The notes under the pieces were generated by a model that searched no databases, was not told the DNA's origin, and was given only the letters and a program-made list of their open reading frames with translations. DNA of 41,678 nucleotides, from NCBI GenBank assembly GCA_013202295.1, contig JABMRT010000189.1:1-41678 (forward strand). Direction: 5' to 3'. Below are positions 24,910-33,830 of this stretch, in pieces (position 1 is the stretch's first letter; each line of letters opens with the position of its first letter). The translations under genes and the position numbers were made by a program. This DNA is from Candidatus Zhuqueibacterota bacterium. GTDB taxonomy: Bacteria; Zhuqueibacterota; QNDG01; JABMRT01.

Positions 24910-25866
24910 CTACTCTGTAAAAAATCCAATTTTTCCATATTTCTTGATGCGGCGGTCAATCAAAGACTCACCGTCAAACGATCTGAGCTGACTCAGATGA
25001 AAATGTATGCGCTCCTTCACAATTCGGGCCGCTTCATCATGATTACGATGCGCCCCCCCCCTGGGCTCCTTGATAATTTCATCAATCACACCGAGTTCGA
25101 GCAGATCCGGCGCAGTGAGTTTCAACTCCTCTGCTGCGAGCGGCGCCTTGGTTGCATCCCGCCAAAGGATGGCCGCACATCCCTCAGGGCTGATTACGCT
25201 GTACCAGGCATTCTCCATCATAAGCACTCGGTCACCCATACCCACTCCCAGTGCGCCTCCTGACGCTCCTTCACCAATTACAATTACAAGGATGGGTACC
25301 GGAAGTAGCGTCATGTCGTACAGGTTCCTGGCAATAGCTTCGCCCTGCCCGCGTTCTTCAGCACCTATACCGGGATATGCGCCTGGTGTGTCGATCAGGA
25401 TAATGATCGGCCGATTGAACTTGGCAGCCAGCTTCATCAAACGCATCGCACGCCGGTACCCTTCTGGATTCATCATGCCAAAATTTCGTCGGAGATTTTC
25501 CTTGGTCGTGCGTCCCTTTTGTTGACCGAGAACCATGACGGGTCTGCCATCCAGTTTGGCAATACCGCCGACCATAGCAAGGTCGTCGGAAAAAAGGCGA
25601 TCTCCGTGCAATTCAACATAGTCTGTGAAAATACGATCGAAATAATCAAGAGTATAGGGCCGATCTGGATGTCTGGAAAGCAGCACACGCTCCCAGCGCG
25701 TAAGCTTTGCATAGGTATCTTCAATCAGCTTATCAAGTTTTGTTTCCAGTCGCTTGATATCCTCAGTCAGTTCAACATTTTCAGCGACCGCATAGGCTTT
25801 CATCTCGGAAATTTTTTTCTCAAGCTCAACGATCGGTTTTTCAAAATCCAGAATGCGATTCATCAT
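24910..25866 (-). CDS. accA: Acetyl-CoA carboxylase carboxyltransferase subunit alpha
   Basis: 318 residues, the usual full length. AccA carries the carboxyltransferase step that makes malonyl-CoA for fatty acid synthesis, together with AccD. Conserved features: N-terminal helical segment (LDFEKPIVELEKKI), RHPDRPYTLDY, DRLFSDDLAMVGGIA, QQKGRTTKENL, FGMMNPEGYRRA, DTPGAYPGIGAEERGQ, IGEGASGGALG and YSVISPEGCAAILW. AAGGAG lies 8 nt before the ATG at 25866. accD is not in the window. The gene follows the GT2/sugar-transferase fusion by 30 nt on the same strand. Confidence 0.97.
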   Translation of the reverse strand: MMNRILDFEKPIVELEKKISEMKAYAVAENVELTEDIKRLETKLDKLIEDTYAKLTRWERVLLSRHPDRPYTLDYFDRIFTDYVELHGDRLFSDDLAMVGGIAKLDGRPVMVLGQQKGRTTKENLRRNFGMMNPEGYRRAMRLMKLAAKFNRPIIILIDTPGAYPGIGAEERGQGEAIARNLYDMTLLPVPILVIVIGEGASGGALGVGMGDRVLMMENAWYSVISPEGCAAILWRDATKAPLAAEELKLTAPDLLELGVIDEIIKEPRGGAHRNHDEAARIVKERIHFHLSQLRSFDGESLIDRRIKKYGKIGFFTE

Positions 25867-25896
25867 GACAAGGTCTCCTTACAGACCGATACACGC

Positions 25897-27963
25897 TTAA
25901 CGAAAAAACGTTCGAAGCATGATCTCCAGATCCAAAAGAAACGTGTAATTTTTCAAATAATACAAATTGTATCTGGCCTTCTCTTCATTACTTAATTGTC
26001 TCCGAGTGTGGATTCCAACCAGACTGGTAATTCCCGGCTTGAATCCGCTACCTGGCTCTCCATCTTTAAAAGGAAGTATTTCCGTCCCGATTAGACTCAT
26101 TTTGCCCTGAATCACAGAAAGCAGCTGAAAGGGTATTTGGACAAATGCTCCGGAGGGTTCTTCACTATGGTGAATGTGCCACAATTCCAATGCTTCGCCT
26201 TGCCCATTCCTTACAATCCGTTTTCTGAGACTAAAGCTGGGTAATATAAGGACACCAAGCGTCACAGGCAAGTATAATATGGTTAATAACAGGGATAAAA
26301 TCAAGTCACCCATACGTTTTATCATGCGGTTGAAATCTGAAAATATTTTATAATCCAGATCAACAAGAGGGATATCTTCAATAGAATCAATTGATGTCTT
26401 TCCGATCAGCACATCGAGATCACGGGGAACCATGCGATAATCGAGATGCAATTCTTTACCAGATGCAATCACAGCGAGTATCCGCTCATAACTGGCGGCT
26501 TCAGGCGTGAAAATGACCTCCTGAATCTGATGGCGCCGGGCCAAACGATGTAAGTCGGAAATGGACCCTAAAACATGAGAATTCTCACCATCCATTTCGG
26601 ATTCATCAAGCGCGATAAGTCCCACGACTTCCAATCCTGTGTCCAGTCGACTTTCAAGTCGCTGCATCACTTCCCTGGCTGCTGAATCGCTGCCGAGAAT
26701 GACTGCACGTCTTCGAAAAAGCGTGCGTCCTACCGTGCCGAAAAAGGGAATCCATCGAAGACGGGAAGCAAAACGAATGCCCAGGCGCCAGCCTCCGAGA
26801 AAAAGCAGATTGAATCCACCGGCAGCAAGAACAACTTTTCGGGAAAATGCGTACTGGGGGAAAAAGAATGTAAATGAAGCGTTTAAAATTAAACCAATAC
26901 AGACAGCTCCCGTTGCTTTGGATGTACTGAAAATCCCCTTTTTATACAGCCCCATTGCAGAAAGTGAAACAAGCCAGACCAGTGTGTAACCAATATTGAC
27001 AATATCATAATCCATCCAGTGATTGAGGTTTCCGAATCGCAGAAGCAACGCAAACACGAGTGCGAACTGCATAAAGAGGATGTCAATCACTGGAACGGTC
27101 AGCCGCTTCAACCATGTTGTGATCAAACCGATGGCGCCTCGAATCCAGATGCCCATCATCAGAAACCAGCTTGGTAAAATGGATGCACCCCGGCCAAAAT
27201 GTTTTTTAACAAAGATGCCCATCGCACTATAAAACAGCTTTAAACTGTCAAATGAAGCCTCGCGTGTACTGCGGCCCTTATAGTGGACGATCTGTGTCTG
27301 CGGAAGATACACGATTTTCCATCCGGCCTGGTGAATACGAAAACACCAGTCCAGATCTTCTCCGTACATGAAGAATTGTTCATCCAGAAGACCTGCTTGA
27401 TCCACTGCCGTTTTGCGGACAATCATGAAGGAGCCGGAAATGGCTTCAACTTCTGCTTCTTCATTGGGATTAAGATAGGTAAGATTATATCGGCCAAAGA
27501 AACGGCTTTTTGGGAAAAGTGTACTGAGACCCGAAACCTTGGTAAAGGCAACCCAGGGCGTGGGATAACTTCTGCGGCATGCCAGCTGCAAGGTGCCATC
27601 TGAATTGAGGACTTTCCCCCCGACCATTCCCACATCGGAATAACTCTTCAAATAATCGAGTGCGGATTGAAACGTGTCCTCCCGCACCAAAGTATCTGGA
27701 TTAATCAGGCAAAGCACCCGCCCCTTCGCGATTTGGATGGCCTGATTGTTGGCTGTAGCAAATCCAACATTAATTTCATTGGCAATGAGTTGAACAGATG
27801 GAAAGCGTTTCCGCAGCATGGAAACACTGCCGTCAGTGGAGGCATTGTCTACGACAATGATTTCTGAAGGGATTTGATCAAGGGCTTTCTCGATGGATTC
27901 AAGGGCTTGGGATAAATAGGTTTTTACATTATAATTGACCAGAATGACTGAAAGATCAATCAT
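25897..27963 (-). CDS. GT2 glycosyltransferase fused to a polyprenyl-phosphate sugar-phosphate transferase-like protein
   Basis: 688 residues. Residues 1-240 are a GT-A family 2 glycosyltransferase (VILVNYNV, VVDNASTDGS, INPDT as the DxD-like site, GEDLDWCFR), of the rhamnosyl- or galactosyltransferase type. Residues 290-400 hold several membrane spans. Residues about 418-520 are the Rossmann-like CoA-binding domain found in WbaP/WcaJ-type proteins (RRAVILGSDSAAREVM). Residues 545-688 resemble bacterial sugar transferase (PF02397): RMIKRMGDLILSLLL, IQGKMSLIGTEI, FKPGITSLVGIHTRRQL and LDLEIMLRTFF. The normal KFRSM...DAE catalytic segment is LWHIHHSEEPS, so the catalytic dyad looks altered. The ATG overlaps the stop of the preceding mannose-synthase-like gene (ATGA), showing coupling. 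It may initiate or extend a lipid-linked glycan. Confidence 0.85.
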   Translation of the reverse strand: MIDLSVILVNYNVKTYLSQALESIEKALDQIPSEIIVVDNASTDGSVSMLRKRFPSVQLIANEINVGFATANNQAIQIAKGRVLCLINPDTLVREDTFQSALDYLKSYSDVGMVGGKVLNSDGTLQLACRRSYPTPWVAFTKVSGLSTLFPKSRFFGRYNLTYLNPNEEAEVEAISGSFMIVRKTAVDQAGLLDEQFFMYGEDLDWCFRIHQAGWKIVYLPQTQIVHYKGRSTREASFDSLKLFYSAMGIFVKKHFGRGASILPSWFLMMGIWIRGAIGLITTWLKRLTVPVIDILFMQFALVFALLLRFGNLNHWMDYDIVNIGYTLVWLVSLSAMGLYKKGIFSTSKATGAVCIGLILNASFTFFFPQYAFSRKVVLAAGGFNLLFLGGWRLGIRFASRLRWIPFFGTVGRTLFRRRAVILGSDSAAREVMQRLESRLDTGLEVVGLIALDESEMDGENSHVLGSISDLHRLARRHQIQEVIFTPEAASYERILAVIASGKELHLDYRMVPRDLDVLIGKTSIDSIEDIPLVDLDYKIFSDFNRMIKRMGDLILSLLLTILYLPVTLGVLILPSFSLRKRIVRNGQGEALELWHIHHSEEPSGAFVQIPFQLLSVIQGKMSLIGTEILPFKDGEPGSGFKPGITSLVGIHTRRQLSNEEKARYNLYYLKNYTFLLDLEIMLRTFFR

Positions 27964-28688
27964 TTTAACCGTCCGAACAAGCTGAGAAAAAGCAGTTTCC
28001 AAACGACCCAGGCCGCCTCACTGATAATACTACCGCTCATCTTGGAGATACCCTCTGTGCGATCGACGAAAACAATGGGGACTTCTTTCAGGCGAAATCC
28101 TTTTTTCCAGGCCTTAAACGCCATCTCGATTTGAAACGCGTAACCGTCGGAATGCACTGCATCCATATCCATGGATTCAAGTACTTCCCTCCTGAAACAT
28201 TTGAATCCACTGGTGGCATCCTTGATCGGCAGACGCGTCACAAGACGTGTGTAAATATTCGCCGAATAGGAAAGCATCAATCGTGTGAAATGCCAGTTTA
28301 CCACATTCAAACCGTGAATATATCGTGACCCGATCACAAGATCCACGTTCTCAGCATACTTGAAAAATTTGGGCAACTCCTTTGGATTATGCGAAAAATC
28401 CGCATCCATCTCCATGATGAGATCATAATCCTGTTTAAGCGCCCATCTGAATCCGGTCACATAAGCTGTCCCGAGCCCCTGTTTTCCGGCACGCTTGATG
28501 AGATGAAGCTTGGGATTTTCCTCTTTCATCGTCTCGACAACAACTCCCGTTCCGTCTGGAGAATTGTCATCCACCACGAGAACTTCAATACGAGGATCCT
28601 GTTTCATAACAGCCGGGATGATTTTTCGAATATTCTCGACCTCATTATAGGTCGGAATAATGACAAGGATGTGTTTACTTTTTCTCAT
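27960..28688 (-). CDS. Polyprenyl-phosphate mannose synthase-like glycosyltransferase (Dpm1 type)
   Basis: 242 residues. GT2 enzyme of the dolichol/polyprenol monophosphomannose synthase group: VIIPTYNEVENI, VVDDNSPDGTG (40-48), GLGTAYVTGFRWAL, catalytic metal motif MDADFSHNP (D95, D97), VIGSRYI and ATSGFKCFRR. It lacks C-terminal membrane spans, like soluble Dpm1. Such enzymes move mannose or another hexose from a nucleotide sugar to polyprenyl phosphate, giving the donor used by GT-C enzymes, a class that probably includes the DUF2723 protein encoded upstream at 33831-36530. There is no obvious Shine-Dalgarno site before the ATG. The stop overlaps the next start by 4 nt. Confidence 0.9.
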   Translation of the reverse strand: MRKSKHILVIIPTYNEVENIRKIIPAVMKQDPRIEVLVVDDNSPDGTGVVVETMKEENPKLHLIKRAGKQGLGTAYVTGFRWALKQDYDLIMEMDADFSHNPKELPKFFKYAENVDLVIGSRYIHGLNVVNWHFTRLMLSYSANIYTRLVTRLPIKDATSGFKCFRREVLESMDMDAVHSDGYAFQIEMAFKAWKKGFRLKEVPIVFVDRTEGISKMSGSIISEAAWVVWKLLFLSLFGRLK

Positions 28689-28719
28689 GGCAAGTCTGGA
28701 TTATCATGGATAAAAGGAT

Positions 28720-29193
28720 TTACAGCTTACTGCCAGCTTTTCGAAAATCGACAAGTTGTTTCTTCAGTTCAGGATCTGACAGTGCCAGAATCTCTGCCGC
28801 AAGGATTGCCGCATTCTTCGCACCCGCTTTACCAATAGCTACTGTGGCCACAGGGATTCCACCCGGCATCTGTACGATGGAATAAAGAGCATCCAGTCCA
28901 TTGAGGGCGGATCCAGAGAGCGGCACGCCAATCACAGGCAGCAAAGTGCGAGAAGCAATCACACCCGGCAAATGCGCGGCCATACCTGCTCCGGCAATGA
29001 TCACTTGAAATCCATTTGCTTCAGCATTTTCTGCAAATGCGATGACTGCATCCGGATCACGATGCGCGGACATCACATGAAATTCATAGGGTATATTAAA
29101 ATGGTCCAAGGCCTTTAAACATGCGGACATCACTGATTCATCTGACTGACTACCCATAATGACAGCCACTTTTGTGATTTGTGATTTGGTCAT
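28720..29193 (-). CDS. purE: 5-(carboxyamino)imidazole ribonucleotide mutase (PurE)
   Basis: 157 residues. PurE class I rearranges N5-CAIR to CAIR in purine synthesis. Visible motifs: IMGSQSDESVM near the N-terminus, MSAHRDPD, the glycine-rich IIAGAGMAAHLPGV, and QMPGGIPVATVAIGKAGAKNAA, all in standard order. It is full length. GAGGGA lies about 9 nt before the ATG. purK and other pur genes are not in the window. Its position in a glycan and transport operon looks like chance co-transcription of housekeeping genes. Confidence 0.97.
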   Translation of the reverse strand: MTKSQITKVAVIMGSQSDESVMSACLKALDHFNIPYEFHVMSAHRDPDAVIAFAENAEANGFQVIIAGAGMAAHLPGVIASRTLLPVIGVPLSGSALNGLDALYSIVQMPGGIPVATVAIGKAGAKNAAILAAEILALSDPELKKQLVDFRKAGSKL

Positions 29194-29256
29194 TAAGTTA
29201 AATCCCTCATCATAAATAGATCATGGAAAAGTAAGATAATAGAAAATCTCAAAATA

Positions 29257-30669
29257 TCAAAGAATAAATGGTATTTGAAAGACACAAAAGTATCCGAAAA
29301 CCAGAAAGGCAGTGACAAGACCCGCTGCCAGAATCCAATGTGGCTTGAGTACGCGCGCGGCATCTTTGGAGAGCATCCTGGGCATAATCCAGTATAAACC
29401 GATAGCGACCCAAAAAGCTTGCAAAGGAGTGAGCAGCAATCCATCCAAAACCGCGCCAATTTTAACGAGGAAAACTGGTTTCAACCCCAATGTAAATACA
29501 ATGATCATATTGGTACAAAGGAAGAAAAGGAGAAATGCGCGAAACTGGATTTTCCATTTAATCCGATTAAAACCTGGGACACAAAGACGGAAACTGTCTG
29601 CCAATAATCTTGGCCATCCCGCCATCTGCCCCATCTGTGTACCCACCAGTGCAAACAAGCCGGATAAAAGGAAGAGAAATCCTCCGGCAGAGCCCCATCT
29701 CGACGAGAAGAGTGTGGACAAACTGACTGCCACATCCGGTCCCTCAGGTGCCATCTCATTGGGTCTGAGCACACCGGCACCGGCAAGGAGAAAGCTGCAT
29801 GTGATAAGGATACCAATCACGACTGCCACTGTGGCATCAACATACATGACCCGGCACCAGCCCAATATTTTCTGAGCAGTCGTTCGGGTCATATTGCGGA
29901 GGGATTGGATATCGGCTGGCTGGCCATATCCCCGTCCGGATGCGGCCCCATAGCCCGCACCGAGTACCCAGTATGTATACCAGACCTGACTTGCAAATCC
30001 TCCGGCCGCCCATCCGAGCAGGGGTAATATTTCGCGCCATGGATTGGGATGCACACCCGCCTTGTTAATCGCCCATGCTGGCACGTCTGGAATTTTTAAT
30101 AGCAATCCATCGATGATAGTCGAAAACCCAGGAAATATTTTAATGGATACATACAAAGTACCGACAATGATAATCAGCACGAAAAAGCTCATGATCGTTT
30201 TCATCAGATCAAATGCACCGGTCCATACTACGGAAAAGGCAAGTATCGTTACAATCCACCCCCCAAGATAGGGCGAAACCGGAATGAAACTGCTTAGGAA
30301 AACACCTGCAGCTGCAGCGATTGATCCGATTGAAATGGTCGCACTGATAAACTGCGCCACAAGCACAATCCAGAGTGCGCTGTTTTTAGGGCCCGGCATG
30401 CGGCCAATCATATCAATCATTCCCTCGCCTGTGCAGACTGTATATCGTGCACCGCAGAGACCAATCCAGTATTTGAGAAAGATCCCCACAACAACTGCCC
30501 ATAGCACAGTTGGCCCAAGAATAGCACCGGTGCGAGTGGCCAGAATGACTTCTCCTGATCCGATATATTCAGCACACCAGATGAAAGAGGGACCAAGCAG
30601 AGCGAGTACGGCCCAGCCTTTGGGAGGAGTTTTTATAGAGGTATTGCTGATCGTGGGAGTCTCTTTCAT
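29257..30669 (-). CDS. Divergent Nramp-family membrane transporter
   Basis: 470 residues with about 11 hydrophobic spans. The opening LLGPSFIWCAEYIGSGEVI (25-42) aligns with the Nramp TM1 region, but the metal-binding DPGN is GSGE (37-40). TM6 reads LLGWAAGGFASQVWY, lacking the canonical MPH. Further Nramp-like features include TRTGAILGPTVLW and GLFALVGTQMGQMAG. Canonical Nramps carry Mn2+ or Fe2+ with protons. The loss of both binding motifs puts this protein in a non-canonical Nramp-related branch with unknown substrate. The ATG at 30669 is 13 nt after the DUF4837 stop; the longer open frame overlaps that gene. Confidence 0.8.
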   Translation of the reverse strand: MKETPTISNTSIKTPPKGWAVLALLGPSFIWCAEYIGSGEVILATRTGAILGPTVLWAVVVGIFLKYWIGLCGARYTVCTGEGMIDMIGRMPGPKNSALWIVLVAQFISATISIGSIAAAAGVFLSSFIPVSPYLGGWIVTILAFSVVWTGAFDLMKTIMSFFVLIIIVGTLYVSIKIFPGFSTIIDGLLLKIPDVPAWAINKAGVHPNPWREILPLLGWAAGGFASQVWYTYWVLGAGYGAASGRGYGQPADIQSLRNMTRTTAQKILGWCRVMYVDATVAVVIGILITCSFLLAGAGVLRPNEMAPEGPDVAVSLSTLFSSRWGSAGGFLFLLSGLFALVGTQMGQMAGWPRLLADSFRLCVPGFNRIKWKIQFRAFLLFFLCTNMIIVFTLGLKPVFLVKIGAVLDGLLLTPLQAFWVAIGLYWIMPRMLSKDAARVLKPHWILAAGLVTAFLVFGYFCVFQIPFIL

Positions 30670-30682
30670 CAGAAAATTCACC

Positions 30683-31708
30683 CTAATCGAGTTCGCGGTC
30701 AAAAAGTGTCTGGAATGTACCGGCAATGATCTCGAGACGTCTCATCAGAGGCACCTTATCATATTCAGGCGCGTAAACGGCGACATCAACCATATACAAC
30801 CGTCTGGAAATCGAATCGTAAAAAGAATAATTTTTGAAGGGACCACCAGCAGCCTTGGCCTCGTTTTCCCATAGTCCGGTCGTAACCTGAGCTCGGCGGC
30901 CCAAAAACTCGGATTCATAGGAGAACAAATAACGATCCACGATTCGATCATTGCCATAGACCTGCTCGCCGATCCGGTTACGTTCATTCACAATCCAATC
31001 CTGTGTGAACACACCGGATGTATCCGCGTCTTCAATCCATCGTACCAGAATCCAGCGTTCAGGAGCCGTACGCCGGAACCAGACAATACCTTCCCTCGGA
31101 AGCGCCTGTGCAAGAAAGTAATCTCTGTGCAATCGGATTTTCCAGCCATAGAGTTGCATGAGTTCTTTTTCAAGTTTTTTCTGTTCACTGCGCTCGAACA
31201 TTTCATCCAGGAGATATGCATTGATGGCATCATTGAAATATTCATAAAATTGAGCACCCTGAATCTCGATGATTTCTCTTAAAGTTTGAATGTCTTTTGC
31301 CACAAGCACGAGCATCCATTGCTCTCTCGCCCACGGATTTTTTTGCACGAAAGAGAATTGCTCTCCGTTTTCAACGCGCGCGCGCACTTCAGGGTCCTGG
31401 AGCATACGACGTACCAAATCGCCGATCTGACCCTTTGTTTCGAGAGACGCTGCAAGTATCAAATATCGTGTATGTGCATATTGTTCGTATCCATCCGGAC
31501 CGCTGTGCTTTAAAACATATTCCTTCTCAGGTTGAGGAGTACGAATCACATGTTCAAATACATCCTTTAACGGTTTCTGGATCACAGCCCAGTCTTCATG
31601 CTCTGCCAGCACCACGATCTGCGGCTCACTCCACCAGCTTTGTGTTTTTATTTGGCATGATAAAAGCGGCATTAGCAGTACAGGTATCAGATATTGAGGC
31701 CATTTCAT
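30683..31708 (-). CDS. DUF4837-family lipoprotein
   Basis: 341 residues. The lipoprotein signal ends PLLSC (Cys18). The rest resembles the DUF4837 family of FCB bacteria: an N-terminal domain starting IVVLAEHEDWAVIQKPLKD, a central helix-rich stretch (YEYFNDAINAYLLDEMFERSEQ split around 165-190), and a C-terminal domain with PERWILVRWIEDADTSG, a substitution-tolerant YESEFLGRRAQVTTGLWENE strand set and LMRRLEIIAGTF. Function is unknown. GGAGG lies 6 nt upstream of the ATG. It lies between a UPF0104 membrane protein and the Nramp gene, with gaps of 19 and 13 nt, so it is clearly co-transcribed. Confidence 0.72.
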   Translation of the reverse strand: MKWPQYLIPVLLMPLLSCQIKTQSWWSEPQIVVLAEHEDWAVIQKPLKDVFEHVIRTPQPEKEYVLKHSGPDGYEQYAHTRYLILAASLETKGQIGDLVRRMLQDPEVRARVENGEQFSFVQKNPWAREQWMLVLVAKDIQTLREIIEIQGAQFYEYFNDAINAYLLDEMFERSEQKKLEKELMQLYGWKIRLHRDYFLAQALPREGIVWFRRTAPERWILVRWIEDADTSGVFTQDWIVNERNRIGEQVYGNDRIVDRYLFSYESEFLGRRAQVTTGLWENEAKAAGGPFKNYSFYDSISRRLYMVDVAVYAPEYDKVPLMRRLEIIAGTFQTLFDRELD

Positions 31709-31727
31709 GACTCACCTCCAATAGATT

Positions 31728-32699
31728 TTATGCAGGAGAGGATTCAACCAATCCGGACTGGATTTTATTTCTCCCAATGAATAGCAGTCCCCCCGGGATA
31801 CTGGTTACAATCGCTACCAGATAGGCCAGGAATTCCATCACGGTTGCGTCTGATGCAGCCATTCCAACCGCTCCAAAAAGAATCACTGCCGACTGTTCGC
31901 GCAATCCAAGTCCACCAATGCTGACAGGCAGACTGGCTATAATGGCGACGATTGGTATAAAAAGAAAGAAATACAGCGGTGAAACATGCAATCCCAAAGA
32001 ACGGCTGAGTAAATAATGCGTAAGAATTCGGGCGGACTGAACACAAAGGGAAATCAGAAAAACACGAATAAAACAGGATTTTTGACGCCCGAAAGAATAA
32101 ATTCTGTTATAAATTTCTCGGCCCTTAAGATGCAGTTTCTCAGGTGTGATTCGGGTAACCAGCCAAATAAACGGCCGGGCAAATCGTTTGCTGAATAAGG
32201 TAAAGAGTACGATTGTCCAACCTGCAATGAGGACAAATAGGAAGGGCAGGAATTTCAAATCTGTGCTTTGGTGAATAAGAAGAAAAGGAGACGACAACAC
32301 CGCCAAACCGGACATGAGAAGCAGCCCCATCACCCGGTCAAGAAATACTGTTGAAACCGCCGCGGCCCCATCTTCAGAGTACCGTCGAATATCAACCATT
32401 CGAAAAACGTCCCCACCCAGATTACTGATGAATAAATTGTTAAAAAAAAGTCCCACATAATAAAACTGCAAGGTTTTACGAAATGGAATCCGAACACCTT
32501 CAGCTTTCAGAAGCGTCCACCATTGCAGACTACCAAGAAAATAGCTCACCGTGAATAAAACCAATGCAGCGGTTATCCAGATCCAGTTGGCATTCTCAAG
32601 TGTAGATAGAATATAATCTGGCCCGATCCGTTTGAGGAGCAATGCGATCAATCCCGTGCTGATCACGATTTTTAAGAGTAATGAGAAAGTTTTCTTCAT
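31728..32699 (-). CDS. UPF0104/lysylphosphatidylglycerol-synthase-TM-like membrane protein
   Basis: 323 residues, around eight hydrophobic spans. The motif FFNNLFISNLGGDVFR, followed by DIRRYSEDGAAAVSTVFLDR, is diagnostic of the LPG_synthase_TM/UPF0104 family (PF03706), as is SIGGLGLREQSAVILF near the C-terminus. Members have been linked to lipid flipping and to glycan pathways (AglD-like); none of these activities is shown here. The start at 32699 follows GGAAAGAG; the longer frame overlaps the GT2 stop. It lies directly downstream of a GT2, consistent with a role in a lipid-linked glycan pathway. Confidence 0.85.
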   Translation of the reverse strand: MKKTFSLLLKIVISTGLIALLLKRIGPDYILSTLENANWIWITAALVLFTVSYFLGSLQWWTLLKAEGVRIPFRKTLQFYYVGLFFNNLFISNLGGDVFRMVDIRRYSEDGAAAVSTVFLDRVMGLLLMSGLAVLSSPFLLIHQSTDLKFLPFLFVLIAGWTIVLFTLFSKRFARPFIWLVTRITPEKLHLKGREIYNRIYSFGRQKSCFIRVFLISLCVQSARILTHYLLSRSLGLHVSPLYFFLFIPIVAIIASLPVSIGGLGLREQSAVILFGAVGMAASDATVMEFLAYLVAIVTSIPGGLLFIGRNKIQSGLVESSPA

Positions 32700-32718
32700 C
32701 TCTTTCCGTTTAATTCCT

Positions 32719-33789
32719 TTAGGAATAATCCTGATTGAGGAGAAAGGTTTCACTGAATTTTATTCGGGATGCTTTTCGAATCCCGCGCACATAATAAGCG
32801 AGCGCAATACTGCCTCGATACATCCGTCGCATGATCACGGTGTCGGATACCCGGAAACACTCCCTGTTCTCCTTTCTCCCGCGAAGAATCACCGGCAAGC
32901 TGAATAGCGCGGCGATCCAGCCGGTAATCACAGCAGTAGCCTTTTTATAACCGAGAACCGGAAAAGCAAACACTGTTAAAAGATCCAGTACAATTCGTAT
33001 GGGGATGATCCAGAACAGGGTCCATAATCCATAATTTTTTAAAACCATGATGAGATTATTGCGCTGATTCAATTTCATTTTTCGATAACTTTCCTGCGCG
33101 AGTGTACCACCGGTTTGATGATAAATAATGGATCGCGGCTCGGACGCAATCTGAAATCCCGCTTTCTGCATGCGCCAGTTGAGATCTATTTCTTCCATGT
33201 GTGCGAAGAAATAGGAATCTAGGAGTCCGACCTGATCAAGAACGGAGCGGCGCAAAAGTGTAGCCGCACCTGATGCCCAGAAAATTAATCGAGAATTTTC
33301 ATACTGCCCTTCATCCTCTTCAATGGTTTGGAACAACCGACCCCGCGCGAATGGATAGCCGAATATATCCATTTCCCCGCCGGCGGCACCACAGTAATCA
33401 AACAGTTTTTTATTCTGGATGGAAAGTATTTTGGGCTGCACTGCCGCAATCGCATTATTGGTTTCGACGAGTTGGATGAGGGGATTGAGCCAATTGGGAG
33501 TGACGACTGCATCATTATTCAGGAGTACGACATAGGCGCTTTCGCTCGATCGAATGCCGAGATTGCATCCACCCGCATACCCCAGATTGTGCTGGCTTCG
33601 AATAACCGTGACTTCAGGAAATTCCAACAGGACCATGGCAATGCTTTGGTCGGTGGAAGCGTTATCCACCACGAGAACATGATACGCTGAATATTGAGTC
33701 GCTCGCAGGGACAGAAGACAACGGCGAAGGATCTCTTCGCCGTTGAAATGGGGTATCACTACTGTCACTATTGCTTTTTGATGCGTCAA
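32719..33789 (-). CDS. Family 2 glycosyltransferase (rhamnosyltransferase-like)
   Basis: 356 residues. GT-A fold: VVIPHFNGEEIL, VVDNASTDQS (41-49), NLGYAGGCNLGI, LLNNDAVV (NND as the metal site, 91-93), SGAATLLRRSVLDQVG and MEEIDLNWR. This pattern is typical of WbbL-type rhamnosyltransferases. A hydrophobic C-terminal region (about 245-310) may attach it to the membrane. The start is TTG at 33789 with GGAAG about 4 nt upstream. It lies between the DUF2723 gene and the UPF0104 gene in one run. Confidence 0.9.
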   Translation of the reverse strand: MTHQKAIVTVVIPHFNGEEILRRCLLSLRATQYSAYHVLVVDNASTDQSIAMVLLEFPEVTVIRSQHNLGYAGGCNLGIRSSESAYVVLLNNDAVVTPNWLNPLIQLVETNNAIAAVQPKILSIQNKKLFDYCGAAGGEMDIFGYPFARGRLFQTIEEDEGQYENSRLIFWASGAATLLRRSVLDQVGLLDSYFFAHMEEIDLNWRMQKAGFQIASEPRSIIYHQTGGTLAQESYRKMKLNQRNNLIMVLKNYGLWTLFWIIPIRIVLDLLTVFAFPVLGYKKATAVITGWIAALFSLPVILRGRKENRECFRVSDTVIMRRMYRGSIALAYYVRGIRKASRIKFSETFLLNQDYS

Positions 33790-33830
33790 TTCACTTCCGA
33801 GATTAAGCTGTTCTCAATCGATACCTGGAT

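Noticed and set aside
25070-25525. Plus-strand 151-codon frame antisense to accA
   Set aside because: Low-complexity Ser/Pro/Arg-rich product, typical of antisense reading of a conserved gene.
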